Of a stretch of 64,000 nucleotides of DNA, positions 17,012-25,112 are shown one piece after another. The notes under the pieces were generated by a model. That model saw only the letters and a program-made list of their open reading frames with translations, had not been told where the DNA came from and made no database searches. The position numbers were made by a program, and so were the translations under genes. The stretch's first letter is position 1; each line of letters starts with the position of its first letter. Source of the DNA: an uncultured Porphyromonas sp. (GTDB taxonomy: Bacteria; Bacteroidota; Bacteroidia; Bacteroidales; Porphyromonadaceae); NCBI GenBank assembly GCA_900539155.1, contig UQBE01000001.1:140878-204877 (forward strand), in the 5' to 3' direction.

Positions 17012-18931
17012 TTACTTAATTTCCTCAAAGTCTGCATCTGCTACATCGCCAGCATCGTTGCCCTTCGCAGAGGAGTTGTCATTAGGCTGTGCGTTAGCAC
17101 CTGGCTGAGGACCAGCCTGCTGCTGAGCGTTAGCCTGGTTGTACATCTGCTCGGTTGCAGCGTGGAAGGCCGTGTTCAGCTCCTCCATAGCCTTGTCGAT
17201 AGCGGGGATATCCTCCGCCTTGTGAGCCTTGCGCAGATTCTCTAGAGCTGCCTCGATCGGTGCCTTCTTGTCGGCTGGGATTTTGTCGCCAAGCTCCTTG
17301 AGTTGCTTCTCCGTTGAGAAAATCATGCTGTCCGCTTGGTTGAGCTTGTCAATGCGGTTCTTAGCCTCTTCGTCAGCCTTAGCGTTTGCCTCAGCCTCCT
17401 GCTTCATACGCTTTATCTCGTCATCGCTCAGACCGCTCGAAGCCTCGATGCGGATGTTCTGCTGCTTACCGGTAGCCTTGTCGACCGCTGTTACGTTGAG
17501 GATACCATTGGCATCAATGTCAAAGGTGACTTCAATCTGTGGCGTCTGGCGAGGTGCCGGTGCAATACCGTCTAGGTTAAAGCGACCGATACTCTTATTA
17601 TCCTTAGCCAGTGAACGCTCACCCTGTAGGACGTGAATCTCTACTGAGGGCTGGTTGTCCACAGCTGTGGTAAAGATCTGACTCTTCTTCGTCGGGATAG
17701 TCGTATTGGCATCGATCAGACGAGTCATCACACCGCCCATCGTCTCCAGACCGAGAGATAGGGGAGTCACGTCGAGGAGTAGGACATCCTTCACCTCACC
17801 CGTGAGGACGGCACCCTGGATAGCAGCACCACAGGCGACCACCTCATCGGGGTTCACACCCTTAGAGGGCTCCTGGTTGAATATCTTCTTGACAATCTCC
17901 TGAATAGCGGGGATACGTGTCGAGCCACCCACGAGGATTACCTCATTGATGTCACTTGCCGTAAGCCCAGCGTCCTTGAGTGCTTGCTCGCAGGGAGCTA
18001 CGCAAGCATGGATGAGCTTGTCAGCAAGCTGCTCGAACTTAGCACGTGTCAGTGTACGCACGAGGTGCTTAGCGATACCATCTACAGGAATCAGGTAGGG
18101 GAGGTTAATCTCCGTGGATGTCGAGCTAGAAAGCTCTATCTTGGCACGCTCAGCAGCTTCCTTGAGACGCTGCAGTGCCATATTGTCCTTCCGTGGATCG
18201 ACACCCTCGTCCTTCATAAACTCCTCTGCGAGCCAGTCGATGATTACGTGGTCAAAGTCGTCGCCACCGAGGTGCGTGTCGCCGTTTGTTGACTTCACCT
18301 CAAAGACGCCATCACCTAGCTCGAGGATTGATATATCAAAGGTACCGCCACCGAGGTCGAAGACAGCGACCTTCATATCTGAGCCCTTCTTGTCCAGTCC
18401 GTAAGCTAGAGAAGCTGCCGTAGGCTCATTGACGATACGACGTACCTTGAGACCTGCTATCTCGCCTGCCTCCTTGGTTGCCTGACGCTGTGAGTCGTTG
18501 AAGTAGGCAGGTACCGTGATGACGGCATCTGTGACCTCTGCGCCGAGATAGTCTTCGGCAGTTTTCTTCATTTTTTGAAGAATCATAGCAGAAATCTCCT
18601 GAGGCGTATAGAGACGCCCCTCTATTTCGACACGAGGAGTGTTGTTATCTCCCTTGACCACTTTGAAGGGAACACGCTCTGCTTCCTTTTGCACTTGGTC
18701 ATAGGTCTCACCCATGAAGCGCTTGATGGAGTAGATTGTGTTCGTCGGGTTGGTGATAGCCTGACGCTTGGCAGGATCACCTACCTTGCGCTCACCGCCC
18801 TCTACGAATGCTACTACGGAGGGAGTCGTCATACGTCCCTCGCTGTTTGGGATGACCTTGCTCTCGCCACCCTCTAGGACTGCTACACATGAATTTGTAG
18901 TTCCTAAGTCTATACCTATTATCTTACCCAT
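17012..18931 (-). CDS. dnaK: Hsp70 chaperone DnaK
   Basis: This 639-residue cytoplasmic chaperone binds exposed hydrophobic segments in an ATP-dependent cycle with DnaJ and GrpE. It shows all three Hsp70 signatures: IDLGTTNSCVAV at the N terminus, VFDLGGGTFDISIL (about residues 190-203) and VILVGGSTRIPAIQ (about 332-345). The interdomain linker DVLLLDVTPLSLG leads into the peptide-binding domain. The C terminus is Gln/Ala/Asn-rich and ends DADFEEIK, close to the usual EEVD/DAEFEEV-type tail. Neither grpE nor dnaJ is adjacent. Confidence 0.98.
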   Translation of the reverse strand: MGKIIGIDLGTTNSCVAVLEGGESKVIPNSEGRMTTPSVVAFVEGGERKVGDPAKRQAITNPTNTIYSIKRFMGETYDQVQKEAERVPFKVVKGDNNTPRVEIEGRLYTPQEISAMILQKMKKTAEDYLGAEVTDAVITVPAYFNDSQRQATKEAGEIAGLKVRRIVNEPTAASLAYGLDKKGSDMKVAVFDLGGGTFDISILELGDGVFEVKSTNGDTHLGGDDFDHVIIDWLAEEFMKDEGVDPRKDNMALQRLKEAAERAKIELSSSTSTEINLPYLIPVDGIAKHLVRTLTRAKFEQLADKLIHACVAPCEQALKDAGLTASDINEVILVGGSTRIPAIQEIVKKIFNQEPSKGVNPDEVVACGAAIQGAVLTGEVKDVLLLDVTPLSLGLETMGGVMTRLIDANTTIPTKKSQIFTTAVDNQPSVEIHVLQGERSLAKDNKSIGRFNLDGIAPAPRQTPQIEVTFDIDANGILNVTAVDKATGKQQNIRIEASSGLSDDEIKRMKQEAEANAKADEEAKNRIDKLNQADSMIFSTEKQLKELGDKIPADKKAPIEAALENLRKAHKAEDIPAIDKAMEELNTAFHAATEQMYNQANAQQQAGPQPGANAQPNDNSSAKGNDAGDVADADFEEIK

Positions 18932-19158
18932 TGTATTAAGTTATTTATTGATTTCTAGTTCGATACCTTGTGCCTCTGCATCACTCTCTTTCTCGTCTTG
19001 TGGTGACTCGGTCTAGTCGTGAGCTCAGCACTCACCCCATATCTATCAAACAGCGTGCCATAACTCCTCCTGGTGGTACATTATGACAAAATGCCACGTC
19101 TTGACATGCGCCTGAAAGATGCTTGCAAAAGGGTGAAAGGGCTCTGTCACACCCCTTT

Positions 19159-19333
19159 GAGACTGTTGCATAAAGGCGCATCGCTGTGTTGCTTTCGGGA
19201 TTCGGCTTCGGTCACATACGGAGGTATGCTCCCTTCAGACCTCACCCTCAGCGCCTTGCGCTTCATCCTTTCTGCAAAGTCTAGACAATCTTGCTTGCAA
19301 GATTGGGAGCCTGTTGACTTTTGCAACAGTCTC
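19159..19333 (+). repeat. 175-bp repeat element, copy 2
   Basis: Same length and organisation as 8428-8602, with about 13 differences: starts GAGACTGTTGCATAAAG, contains AATCTTGCTTGCAAGATT (palindromic but for the centre), and ends TTTTGCAACAGTCTC. It occupies a large part of the 539-nt gap 18932-19470 between dnaK and tpx. The rest of that gap holds the dnaK leader (no clear TAnnTTTG box) and the tpx terminator. Confidence 0.8.
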
Positions 19334-19388
19334 TTGGGAGCACGGCACCCGTCACGCTACGGTATGTCACAGCTCTCGGACGGAGCAT

Positions 19389-19441
19389 AAAAAAAGCGAC
19401 ACCACACCTCATAGTATCATCTATGAGAGGTGTGGTGTCGC
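19389..19441 (-). terminator. Rho-independent terminator of tpx
   Basis: A near-perfect long stem (GCGACACCACACCTC at the left, paired with GAGGTGTGGTGTCGC at the right, extended by CATAG/CTATG) is followed on the minus strand by seven T. Confidence 0.93.
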
Positions 19442-19470
19442 CGTCGTGCTTGCCCCTAGTGGGCGGTCCT

Positions 19471-19995
19471 TTATTTGAGTGCTGCGATAGCCTTGTCGTA
19501 ATTAGGCTCCTGAGTAATCTCAGGGACTAGCTCCTCATAGATGACCTTGCCCTCGGCATCGATGACGATGACGCAGCGTGCCTGTAGTCCTGCGAGTGGG
19601 CCGTCCTGCATCATTAGTCCGTAGCCCTTGCAGAATGCCGTCTCCGTGCTGGGTACTGTACAGCAGCGGAAGCTCGAGAGCGTCTCGACATTGTCCAGAC
19701 CCTCAGCGCCACAGAAGCGTGCCTGTGCGAAGGGAAGGTCCTGTGAGATGCAGAGGACGACCGTGTTGTCTAGCTTGGCAGCCTCAGCGTTGAAGCGACG
19801 TACCGAAGCAGCGCAGACACCCGTATCAATGCTGGGGAAGATGTTGAGAACGACGCGATTACCGCGGTAGTCTGATAGCTTGGCGGTAGAGAGGTCCTTG
19901 CGTACTAGCTCGAAGTTGGGAGCCATAGTTCCGACCTTAGGTTGCTCACCTGCGAGGGTGACTGTGATTTTATCTTGAAACTTTACTGTAGACAT
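19471..19995 (-). CDS. tpx: Thiol peroxidase (Tpx, atypical 2-Cys peroxiredoxin)
   Basis: This 174-residue enzyme reduces hydroperoxides using thioredoxin as electron donor. The peroxidatic Cys61 lies in SIDTGVCAASVRRFN and the resolving Cys95 in ARFCGAEGLDNV, the arrangement of Tpx rather than AhpC. There is no signal peptide. The upstream gene, 39 nt away on the same strand, encodes a thioredoxin-like lipoprotein, so the pair may be co-transcribed and form a redox module, although the two products sit in different compartments. Confidence 0.96.
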   Translation of the reverse strand: MSTVKFQDKITVTLAGEQPKVGTMAPNFELVRKDLSTAKLSDYRGNRVVLNIFPSIDTGVCAASVRRFNAEAAKLDNTVVLCISQDLPFAQARFCGAEGLDNVETLSSFRCCTVPSTETAFCKGYGLMMQDGPLAGLQARCVIVIDAEGKVIYEELVPEITQEPNYDKAIAALK

Positions 19996-20034
19996 AGTTT
20001 GTTTTTGGTTAATTGTTACTGATTATAAAGTGAA

Positions 20035-20511
20035 TTATTCGTTGGTTTTGACCCCTATCTTGCCGAGTAGTCCCTCGATATGATCCATCGGAAGGTCTCC
20101 GAGACTCTGATAGGGCAGGTCGTCGAGTGGCACGAAGAGTACCATCGGTATGCTCTGCACGCCGAAGAGTGCAGCTAGCTGTGGATTTTCGTCTACATTG
20201 ACCTTGTAGACGATGAGCTGGTCCGCGTAGCGGTCTGCCACCTCTTGTAGCTTGGGTGCGAGCTGACGGCATGGCCGGCACCAGTCGGCGTAAAAGTCGA
20301 TGACGGCGGGCTTGTCACCCTTATATATAAAGGTGTCGGGATGTGCCTCAAAGTCGTAGATATGCTCACGCATATAGTTGGCATTGATGTGCAGTATCTC
20401 GGCCTTGGTAGTCCCTTGCTCTTTCTTGCTCTGCGCCGTGCAGGCGACACTCAGTGTGAGTAGCGCAGCCATTAGCAGACAAGACTTCTGTATAAGTTGT
20501 ATCGGTTTCAT
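20035..20511 (-). CDS. Thioredoxin-like lipoprotein
   Basis: The 158-residue protein has a hydrophobic leader ending in the lipobox LSVAC (Cys24), so it should be a membrane-anchored lipoprotein facing the periplasm. Residues 55-150 form a thioredoxin fold with active site WCRPC (Cys78, Cys81) in VIDFYADWCRPCRQLAP and the cis-Pro region GVQSIPMVLFV. It probably reduces periplasmic disulphides or supplies a peroxidase. WCRPC differs from the usual WCGPC, which would change its redox potential. It is immediately upstream of tpx. Confidence 0.9.
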   Translation of the reverse strand: MKPIQLIQKSCLLMAALLTLSVACTAQSKKEQGTTKAEILHINANYMREHIYDFEAHPDTFIYKGDKPAVIDFYADWCRPCRQLAPKLQEVADRYADQLIVYKVNVDENPQLAALFGVQSIPMVLFVPLDDLPYQSLGDLPMDHIEGLLGKIGVKTNE

Positions 20512-20704
20512 TTATTATTCCTATTAAATCGACCTCTAAGATAGAGAAAAGTCCCGAGACCGCCAAAAAAGCAGGGCTGACGCATAATGAGACTATTGCA
20601 AAAGTCAACAGTCTCATTATAATCGCTCTGACAGGAGCTCCGCATGAGCGACCAACGAGGCATCGATGAGGTTACTATATATTATATAATGTGTCAGCTA
20701 TGGA

Positions 20705-20753
20705 TTGGCTGTTGGCTGTTGGCTGTTGGCTGTTGGCTGTTAGCTGTTGGCTA
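20705..20753 (+). repeat. Heptamer microsatellite (TTGGCTG)7
   Basis: Seven 7-bp units, five of them identical TTGGCTG and the last two with one change each, followed by degenerate 9-bp units beginning ATCGGA or ATCAGA up to about 20789. Confidence 0.9.
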
Positions 20754-20841
20754 TCGGAACCATCGGAGCTATCAGAGTGATCGGACCTCTAATCTCTAAC
20801 TTCTAATCTCTAATCTCTAATTACCCTCTTTTCTCGAATAT

Positions 20842-21001
20842 CCACGTGGAAAATCTCAAATCTCCACGTGGATATTTTTTATTTTCCACGTGGGCGTGAT
20901 TCATTTCCTCCGAAGTTTCATTTGATTCCTCCGAGGAATTTTTTCTTCCCCACGTGGAAAATAAAAATTCTCCACGTGAAGATTTCGAAATATCCACGTG
21001 G
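20842..21001 (-). repeat. 22-bp-phased CCACGTGG core, copy B
   Basis: Palindromes at 20842, 20864, 20886, 20950, 20972 and 20994 repeat the 22-22-64-22-22 spacing of copy A exactly. The unit at 20972 has decayed to CCACGTGA. Confidence 0.9.
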
Positions 21002-21110
21002 AAATCACTTTTTCCTCGCCACAGCACCGTTTCGATATGTAGTCGGGTCTAAATTATTGTAGCGAGCCGGCGTTGGATTTATCTCTTCGATTGCGAGAAA
21101 AAGTTGAGAG

Positions 21111-21264
21111 ATTTGAGTAGTTTTGCCAATAGATTTGAGTAAATCTGTAGGAAGATTTGAGTAGTTTTCTCGTCAGAATTGAGTAGTTTTGCAGAGAGAA
21201 TTGAGTAAAACACTCGCCACATTTGAGTAAAACGAGTATTAAATTTGAGTATGGACTATATCCG
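21111..21264 (+). repeat. Seven 22-bp repeats running into the ATPase start codon
   Basis: Units begin at 21111, 21133, 21155, 21177, 21199, 21221 and 21243, exactly 22 bp apart, each with the core AWTTGAGTA; the rest of each unit varies. In the last unit the core runs into the ATG of the next gene (TTTGAGTATGG). Units 1 and 4 contain TAGTTTTG, which matches the -7 consensus TAnnTTTG. Because 22 is not a multiple of 3, the TGA and TAG of the core fall in all three frames along the array. Confidence 0.92.
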
Positions 21265-22462
21265 CAAACAGTATCACACACTAAGCGCACGCATCCAGGA
21301 GCCCAGACGGTTTATGCAAGTCGTCGCAGGACCCAGACAAGTAGGCAAATCAACCCTTATAGCTCAGGTGCTACAAGATATGACCATCCCGCATTCGATA
21401 GCCGTGGCAGATGCTGTCGATCCAAACGACAGCGACTGGATACATCGTGTGTGGGAAGCTGCGCGAACCACTATGAGGCTCCGCGGCGAGGAGCAGCACC
21501 TGCTAGTGGTCGATGAGATTCAGAAGATCGACAATTGGAGCGAGATGGTCAAGAGGGAGTGGGATGAAGATACGCGCAAGCAGGTCAATCTGAAGGTGGT
21601 ACTGCTGGGGAACAGTCGTCTGCTACTCAAGCGTGGCCTTACGGAGTCGCTCGCAGGGCGCTTCGAACTCATTCGTCTCGGACACTGGAGCTATCAGGAG
21701 ATGCACGACGCCTTCGGCATGGAGCTCGAGGAGTACATTTACTTCGGGGGGTATCCGGGTGCTGCCGATTTGATTGGTGACGAAAAGCGCTGGCGTAAGT
21801 ATATAAAGGATTCGCTGGTAGCACCCGCCATCGAAAAGGATGTGCTGATGACCTCCAATATTTACAAGCCCGCCCTGATGAAGCAGCTCTTCGAATTGGG
21901 GTGTGGCTACTCTGCCGAGATGCTATCGCTGACCAAGCTGATGGGGCAACTGCAAGATGCTGGCAATGTGACCACGCTGGCATCGTACCTAGAAATACTC
22001 GATCAGTGTGCGCTCTTGACAGGACTGCAAAAGTATGTCCACGATGATGCCCGCAAGCGTAGTTCGATCCCTAAATACCAAGTGTACAACAACGCCCTGC
22101 TCACCGCCTATAAGGGGCGATCGTTTCTTGCAGACAGAACAGACCCGATGCTCTGGGGACGCTGGGTGGAGAGTGCCGTCGGTGCCCATCTACTGGGGAT
22201 GGCCGAGGAGGCGGACTATCAAGTCTATTACTGGCGAGAGTCTGCACGAAGCAAGGCTGAGAGAGACCTGGAGGTGGACTTCATCGTTGTCAATAGCGGT
22301 GAGGTGACAGCCATTGAGGTAAAAAGCGGTCGTCGTGGTATGAACTCAGGGTTGCCAGCCTTTGAGGAGGCCTTTCACCCCAAGAGGTCTATTGTTGTGG
22401 GTACGGGAGGGGTCTCACTAGAGGACTTTCTCAGCTGTGACATAGAGATGCTGCTAAGCTGA
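21251..22462 (+). CDS. AAA-type ATPase with DUF4143-like and nuclease-like C-terminal domain
   Basis: This 403-residue protein resembles COG1373: an N-terminal P-loop ATPase with Walker A GPRQVGKST (about residues 28-36) and Walker B LLVVDEIQKI (about 87-96), a middle helical DUF4143 region, and a C-terminal EVDFIVV...TAIEVKSGRR, which has the D...ExK pattern of PD-(D/E)XK nuclease folds. The family is common in Bacteroidota and its role is not established. The chosen ATG lies inside the last 22-bp repeat; there is no clear Shine-Dalgarno. An in-frame TTG two codons upstream is less likely. The gene stands alone. Confidence 0.88.
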   Translation: MDYIRKQYHTLSARIQEPRRFMQVVAGPRQVGKSTLIAQVLQDMTIPHSIAVADAVDPNDSDWIHRVWEAARTTMRLRGEEQHLLVVDEIQKIDNWSEMVKREWDEDTRKQVNLKVVLLGNSRLLLKRGLTESLAGRFELIRLGHWSYQEMHDAFGMELEEYIYFGGYPGAADLIGDEKRWRKYIKDSLVAPAIEKDVLMTSNIYKPALMKQLFELGCGYSAEMLSLTKLMGQLQDAGNVTTLASYLEILDQCALLTGLQKYVHDDARKRSSIPKYQVYNNALLTAYKGRSFLADRTDPMLWGRWVESAVGAHLLGMAEEADYQVYYWRESARSKAERDLEVDFIVVNSGEVTAIEVKSGRRGMNSGLPAFEEAFHPKRSIVVGTGGVSLEDFLSCDIEMLLS

Positions 22463-22550
22463 TACAATCCCCTCGCAGGTTGACCAGCCCAATAAAAGGC
22501 GTAACCCGTGCGTCCCTGCAGTGGGCGGTCTCAGGTATCGCTAAAATCCT

Positions 22551-22558
22551 TATCTTTG
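22551..22558 (+). promoter_or_regulatory. Predicted -7 box for cysS
   Basis: TATCTTTG matches TAnnTTTG, 55 nt before the chosen cysS ATG. Confidence 0.6.
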
Positions 22559-22613
22559 CGAGAGCATTGGTGTGTATGCACTATACTATGACCTTTGGAC
22601 TATAAAAAGAATT

Positions 22614-24092
22614 ATGAGCCAACTATACATCTACAACACTCTGGAGCGGGCTAAAGTGCCCTTCGAGCCTATTGCACCTCCGCATGTGGGTCTCTACGTC
22701 TGCGGACCGACCGTCTACGGGGACCCGCATCTAGGGCATGCTCGCTCGGCGATTACGTTTGACATACTCTTCCGCTACCTCAAGCATCTCGGCTACAAGG
22801 TGCGCTACGTGCGCAATGTGACCGATGTGGGGCATCTAGAGCATGATGCAGATGATGGCGAGGACAAGATAGCTAAGAAGGCTAAGCTAGAGCAACTAGA
22901 GCCGATGGAGGTGGCTTACTACTACCTCACACGCTATCACGATAGCCTGCGCCTGCTCAACGTGCTACCGCCCTCTATCGAGCCGCTTGCCTCGGGACAT
23001 ATCATCGAGCAGATAGAACTAGTGCAACAGATCCTCGATGCGGGCTACGCCTATGTGAGCCAGGGCAGTGTTTACTTTGATGTGCTCAAGTACCATGCTG
23101 ATCACCCCTACGGCATCCTGAGCGGACGCAATGTGGAGGATATGATATCTAATACGCGCGAGCTGGACGGACAAGACGAGAAGCACAATCCGCTGGACTT
23201 CGCTCTCTGGAAGAAGGCGCAGCCTAACCATATCATGCGGTGGCCTTCGCCCTGGAGTGAGGGTTTCCCTGGGTGGCACTGCGAGTGTACCGCTATGGGA
23301 CGTAAGTACCTAGGCGCACACTTTGACATCCACGGTGGTGGGCTAGACTTGACCTTCCCGCACCACGAGTGCGAGATAGCACAGGCGGTCGCTTCGCAAG
23401 GTGAGCCGATGGTCAAGTACTGGATGCACAACAATATGATTACGGTAGATGGCAAGAAGATGGCGAAGAGCGCTGGCAACTTCATCACGCTCGAGGAGTT
23501 CTTCACGGGCGATCATCCCGCACTCGAGCAGGCTTATGCTCCGATGACCATTCGCTTCTTCGTCTTGAGTGCACACTACCGTGGCACGGTGGACTTTAGC
23601 AATAGTGCCTTGCAAGCTGCTGAGAAGGGGTACCAGCGTCTTATGGATGCTGATGCTAAGCTTCAGTCGCTCCAGCCCTCGGCTACCTCAACGATCGAAA
23701 AGATTGACCTGGCTGAGCGTTGCAAGGAGGCGATGGACGATGATATCAATACGCCGATGGTGATTGCGGCGCTCTTTGATGCGGCTCGTCTCATTAACTC
23801 GATCCACGACGGACACGAGCAGATCACGAGCGAGCAGCTGGAGGAGCTACGCAGTGCCTACGACCTCTACCTACATGACATACTTGGTATGCAGTCGGCT
23901 ACGGAGACCGCTGATCTGAGCGGTAGTCAGCAGGAGGCTTTCGCCGGAGCGATGGACCTGCTCCTAGAGATTCGTGCCAAGGCTAAGGCTAGCAAGGACT
24001 GGGAGACGAGTGACCTGATACGCGACAAACTGACCGCTCTGGGCTTTGAGATACAAGACACCAAGAGCGGTGCCGAGTGGAAGGTACTATAA
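22614..24092 (+). CDS. cysS: Cysteinyl-tRNA synthetase
   Basis: This class I synthetase (492 residues from the chosen start) charges tRNA-Cys. Visible are the zinc/nucleotide-binding CGPTVYGDPHLGHARS with the HIGH-type HLGH, a second zinc region GWHCECTAMGRKYLG and HHECEIAQ, and the KMSKS-type loop KKMAKSAGN. The C-terminal helical anticodon domain follows, with DLIRDKLTALGFEIQDTKSGAEWKV at the end as usual. An ATG 42 nt upstream would add 14 residues unlike the family, so MSQLYIYNTL is preferred. A glycosyltransferase gene follows 26 nt later on the same strand. Confidence 0.97.
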   Translation: MSQLYIYNTLERAKVPFEPIAPPHVGLYVCGPTVYGDPHLGHARSAITFDILFRYLKHLGYKVRYVRNVTDVGHLEHDADDGEDKIAKKAKLEQLEPMEVAYYYLTRYHDSLRLLNVLPPSIEPLASGHIIEQIELVQQILDAGYAYVSQGSVYFDVLKYHADHPYGILSGRNVEDMISNTRELDGQDEKHNPLDFALWKKAQPNHIMRWPSPWSEGFPGWHCECTAMGRKYLGAHFDIHGGGLDLTFPHHECEIAQAVASQGEPMVKYWMHNNMITVDGKKMAKSAGNFITLEEFFTGDHPALEQAYAPMTIRFFVLSAHYRGTVDFSNSALQAAEKGYQRLMDADAKLQSLQPSATSTIEKIDLAERCKEAMDDDINTPMVIAALFDAARLINSIHDGHEQITSEQLEELRSAYDLYLHDILGMQSATETADLSGSQQEAFAGAMDLLLEIRAKAKASKDWETSDLIRDKLTALGFEIQDTKSGAEWKVL

Positions 24093-24118
24093 GACGCTTT
24101 AACCCAGAATAGTCTCTA

Positions 24119-25084
24119 ATGCTCTCACTCATTATCCCTGTCTACAACCGCCCTGACGAGGTCGAGGAGCTACTACACTCGCTCGCTCAGCAGCAGACGC
24201 CCCCGGCCTACGAAGTTGTCATCGTGGAGGATGGGAGCACGGTGCCCTGCGCTGCGGTCGTGGATCGCTATCGTGACCTGATGAGCATACACTATGAGGT
24301 GGTGCCCAACGGGGGACCCTCCAGGGCGCGCAACATAGGGGCGCGCCACGCTACGGGTGACTGGGTCATCATCCTCGACTCGGACGTGGTGCTACCGCCT
24401 GACTACCTATATAATGTGTCTCAGGCGATCGCTGCGGACGGGTGCGATGCGTGGGGCGGTCCCGATGCGGCTCCTTCGCTACAGGATGGCTCCTTCGGCA
24501 TGTGGCAGCGTGCGATCAACTATGCGATGACCTCGCCCCTCACGACGGGTGGCATACGGGGTGGTAGCAAGCGACTAACGAAGCGGTTCTACCCACGCAC
24601 CTTCAATCTGGGCTGTCGCAAGGCTCTCTTTGAGTCTCTCGGGGGCTTTGATGAGACGATGCGCTATGGCGAGGATATCGACTTTAGCATGCGTCTCTAC
24701 GAGGCGGGCAGTCGTGTTGCGCTCCTTCCGGAGGCGGTGCTCTATCACAAGCGGCGCGTGGACTTGCGTAAGTTTTACCGACAGGTGTGGCACTCAGGCA
24801 CGGCTCGTGTAGAGCTCTCGTGGAGACACCCTGGGTCGATGCGCTTGACCTACCTGCTTCCCTCGCTCTTTGTGGTGACGACGATCGTGGTCACACTGCT
24901 TGCCTTGTGGTGTACCTGGTTCTGGCTCTACCACTTGCTCTTTATTGTCTCTATCTTTGCAGACGCTCTCTACCGCACGCGCTCGGTGGCGGTCGCTTGG
25001 CGAGCTGTCGTAGCCTCTTTTGTCCAGCTCTCGGGCTATGGCATCGGCTACCTCAGTCAGCGCGTCAAACGGTGCAAAGCTTAA
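24119..25084 (+). CDS. Family 2 glycosyltransferase, membrane-associated
   Basis: The 321-residue protein starts with a GT-A fold: LSLIIPVYNRPDEVEELL (residues 2-19), VVIVEDGST, GGPSRARNIGARHATGDWVIILDSDVVLPPDY with the DxD-type DSD. The acceptor side has FGGFDETMRYGEDIDFSMRLYEAG, an ED-type catalytic region. One or two hydrophobic segments (about 246-285) anchor the C terminus in the inner membrane. It probably adds a sugar to a lipid-linked glycan; donor and acceptor are unknown. It sits between cysS and a YfhO-like gene (28 nt). Confidence 0.88.
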   Translation: MLSLIIPVYNRPDEVEELLHSLAQQQTPPAYEVVIVEDGSTVPCAAVVDRYRDLMSIHYEVVPNGGPSRARNIGARHATGDWVIILDSDVVLPPDYLYNVSQAIAADGCDAWGGPDAAPSLQDGSFGMWQRAINYAMTSPLTTGGIRGGSKRLTKRFYPRTFNLGCRKALFESLGGFDETMRYGEDIDFSMRLYEAGSRVALLPEAVLYHKRRVDLRKFYRQVWHSGTARVELSWRHPGSMRLTYLLPSLFVVTTIVVTLLALWCTWFWLYHLLFIVSIFADALYRTRSVAVAWRAVVASFVQLSGYGIGYLSQRVKRCKA

Positions 25085-25112
25085 TCCTCAAACTCTATCT
25101 CTGAGTTATCTT

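Larger units (their letters stand above)
20589..21064 (-). repeat. Composite intergenic repeat, copy B
   Basis: Read on the minus strand it has, in order, the TTTAGACCCGACTAC lead-in, the CCACGTGG core, heptamers (about 20787-20822), an insert of other short repeats, the CCTCATCGATGCCTCG tail and the 27-bp hairpin at 20589-20615. It fills most of the 739-nt gap 20512-21250, which otherwise holds the 22-bp array leading to the ATPase. No gene is seen in the gap. Confidence 0.8.

Noticed and set aside
25020..25112. N-terminal extension of the YfhO-like protein beginning inside the glycosyltransferase gene
   Set aside because: The extra 31 residues are Ser/Ala-rich out-of-frame reading of the upstream gene; the ATG at 25113 gives a normal membrane-protein N terminus.
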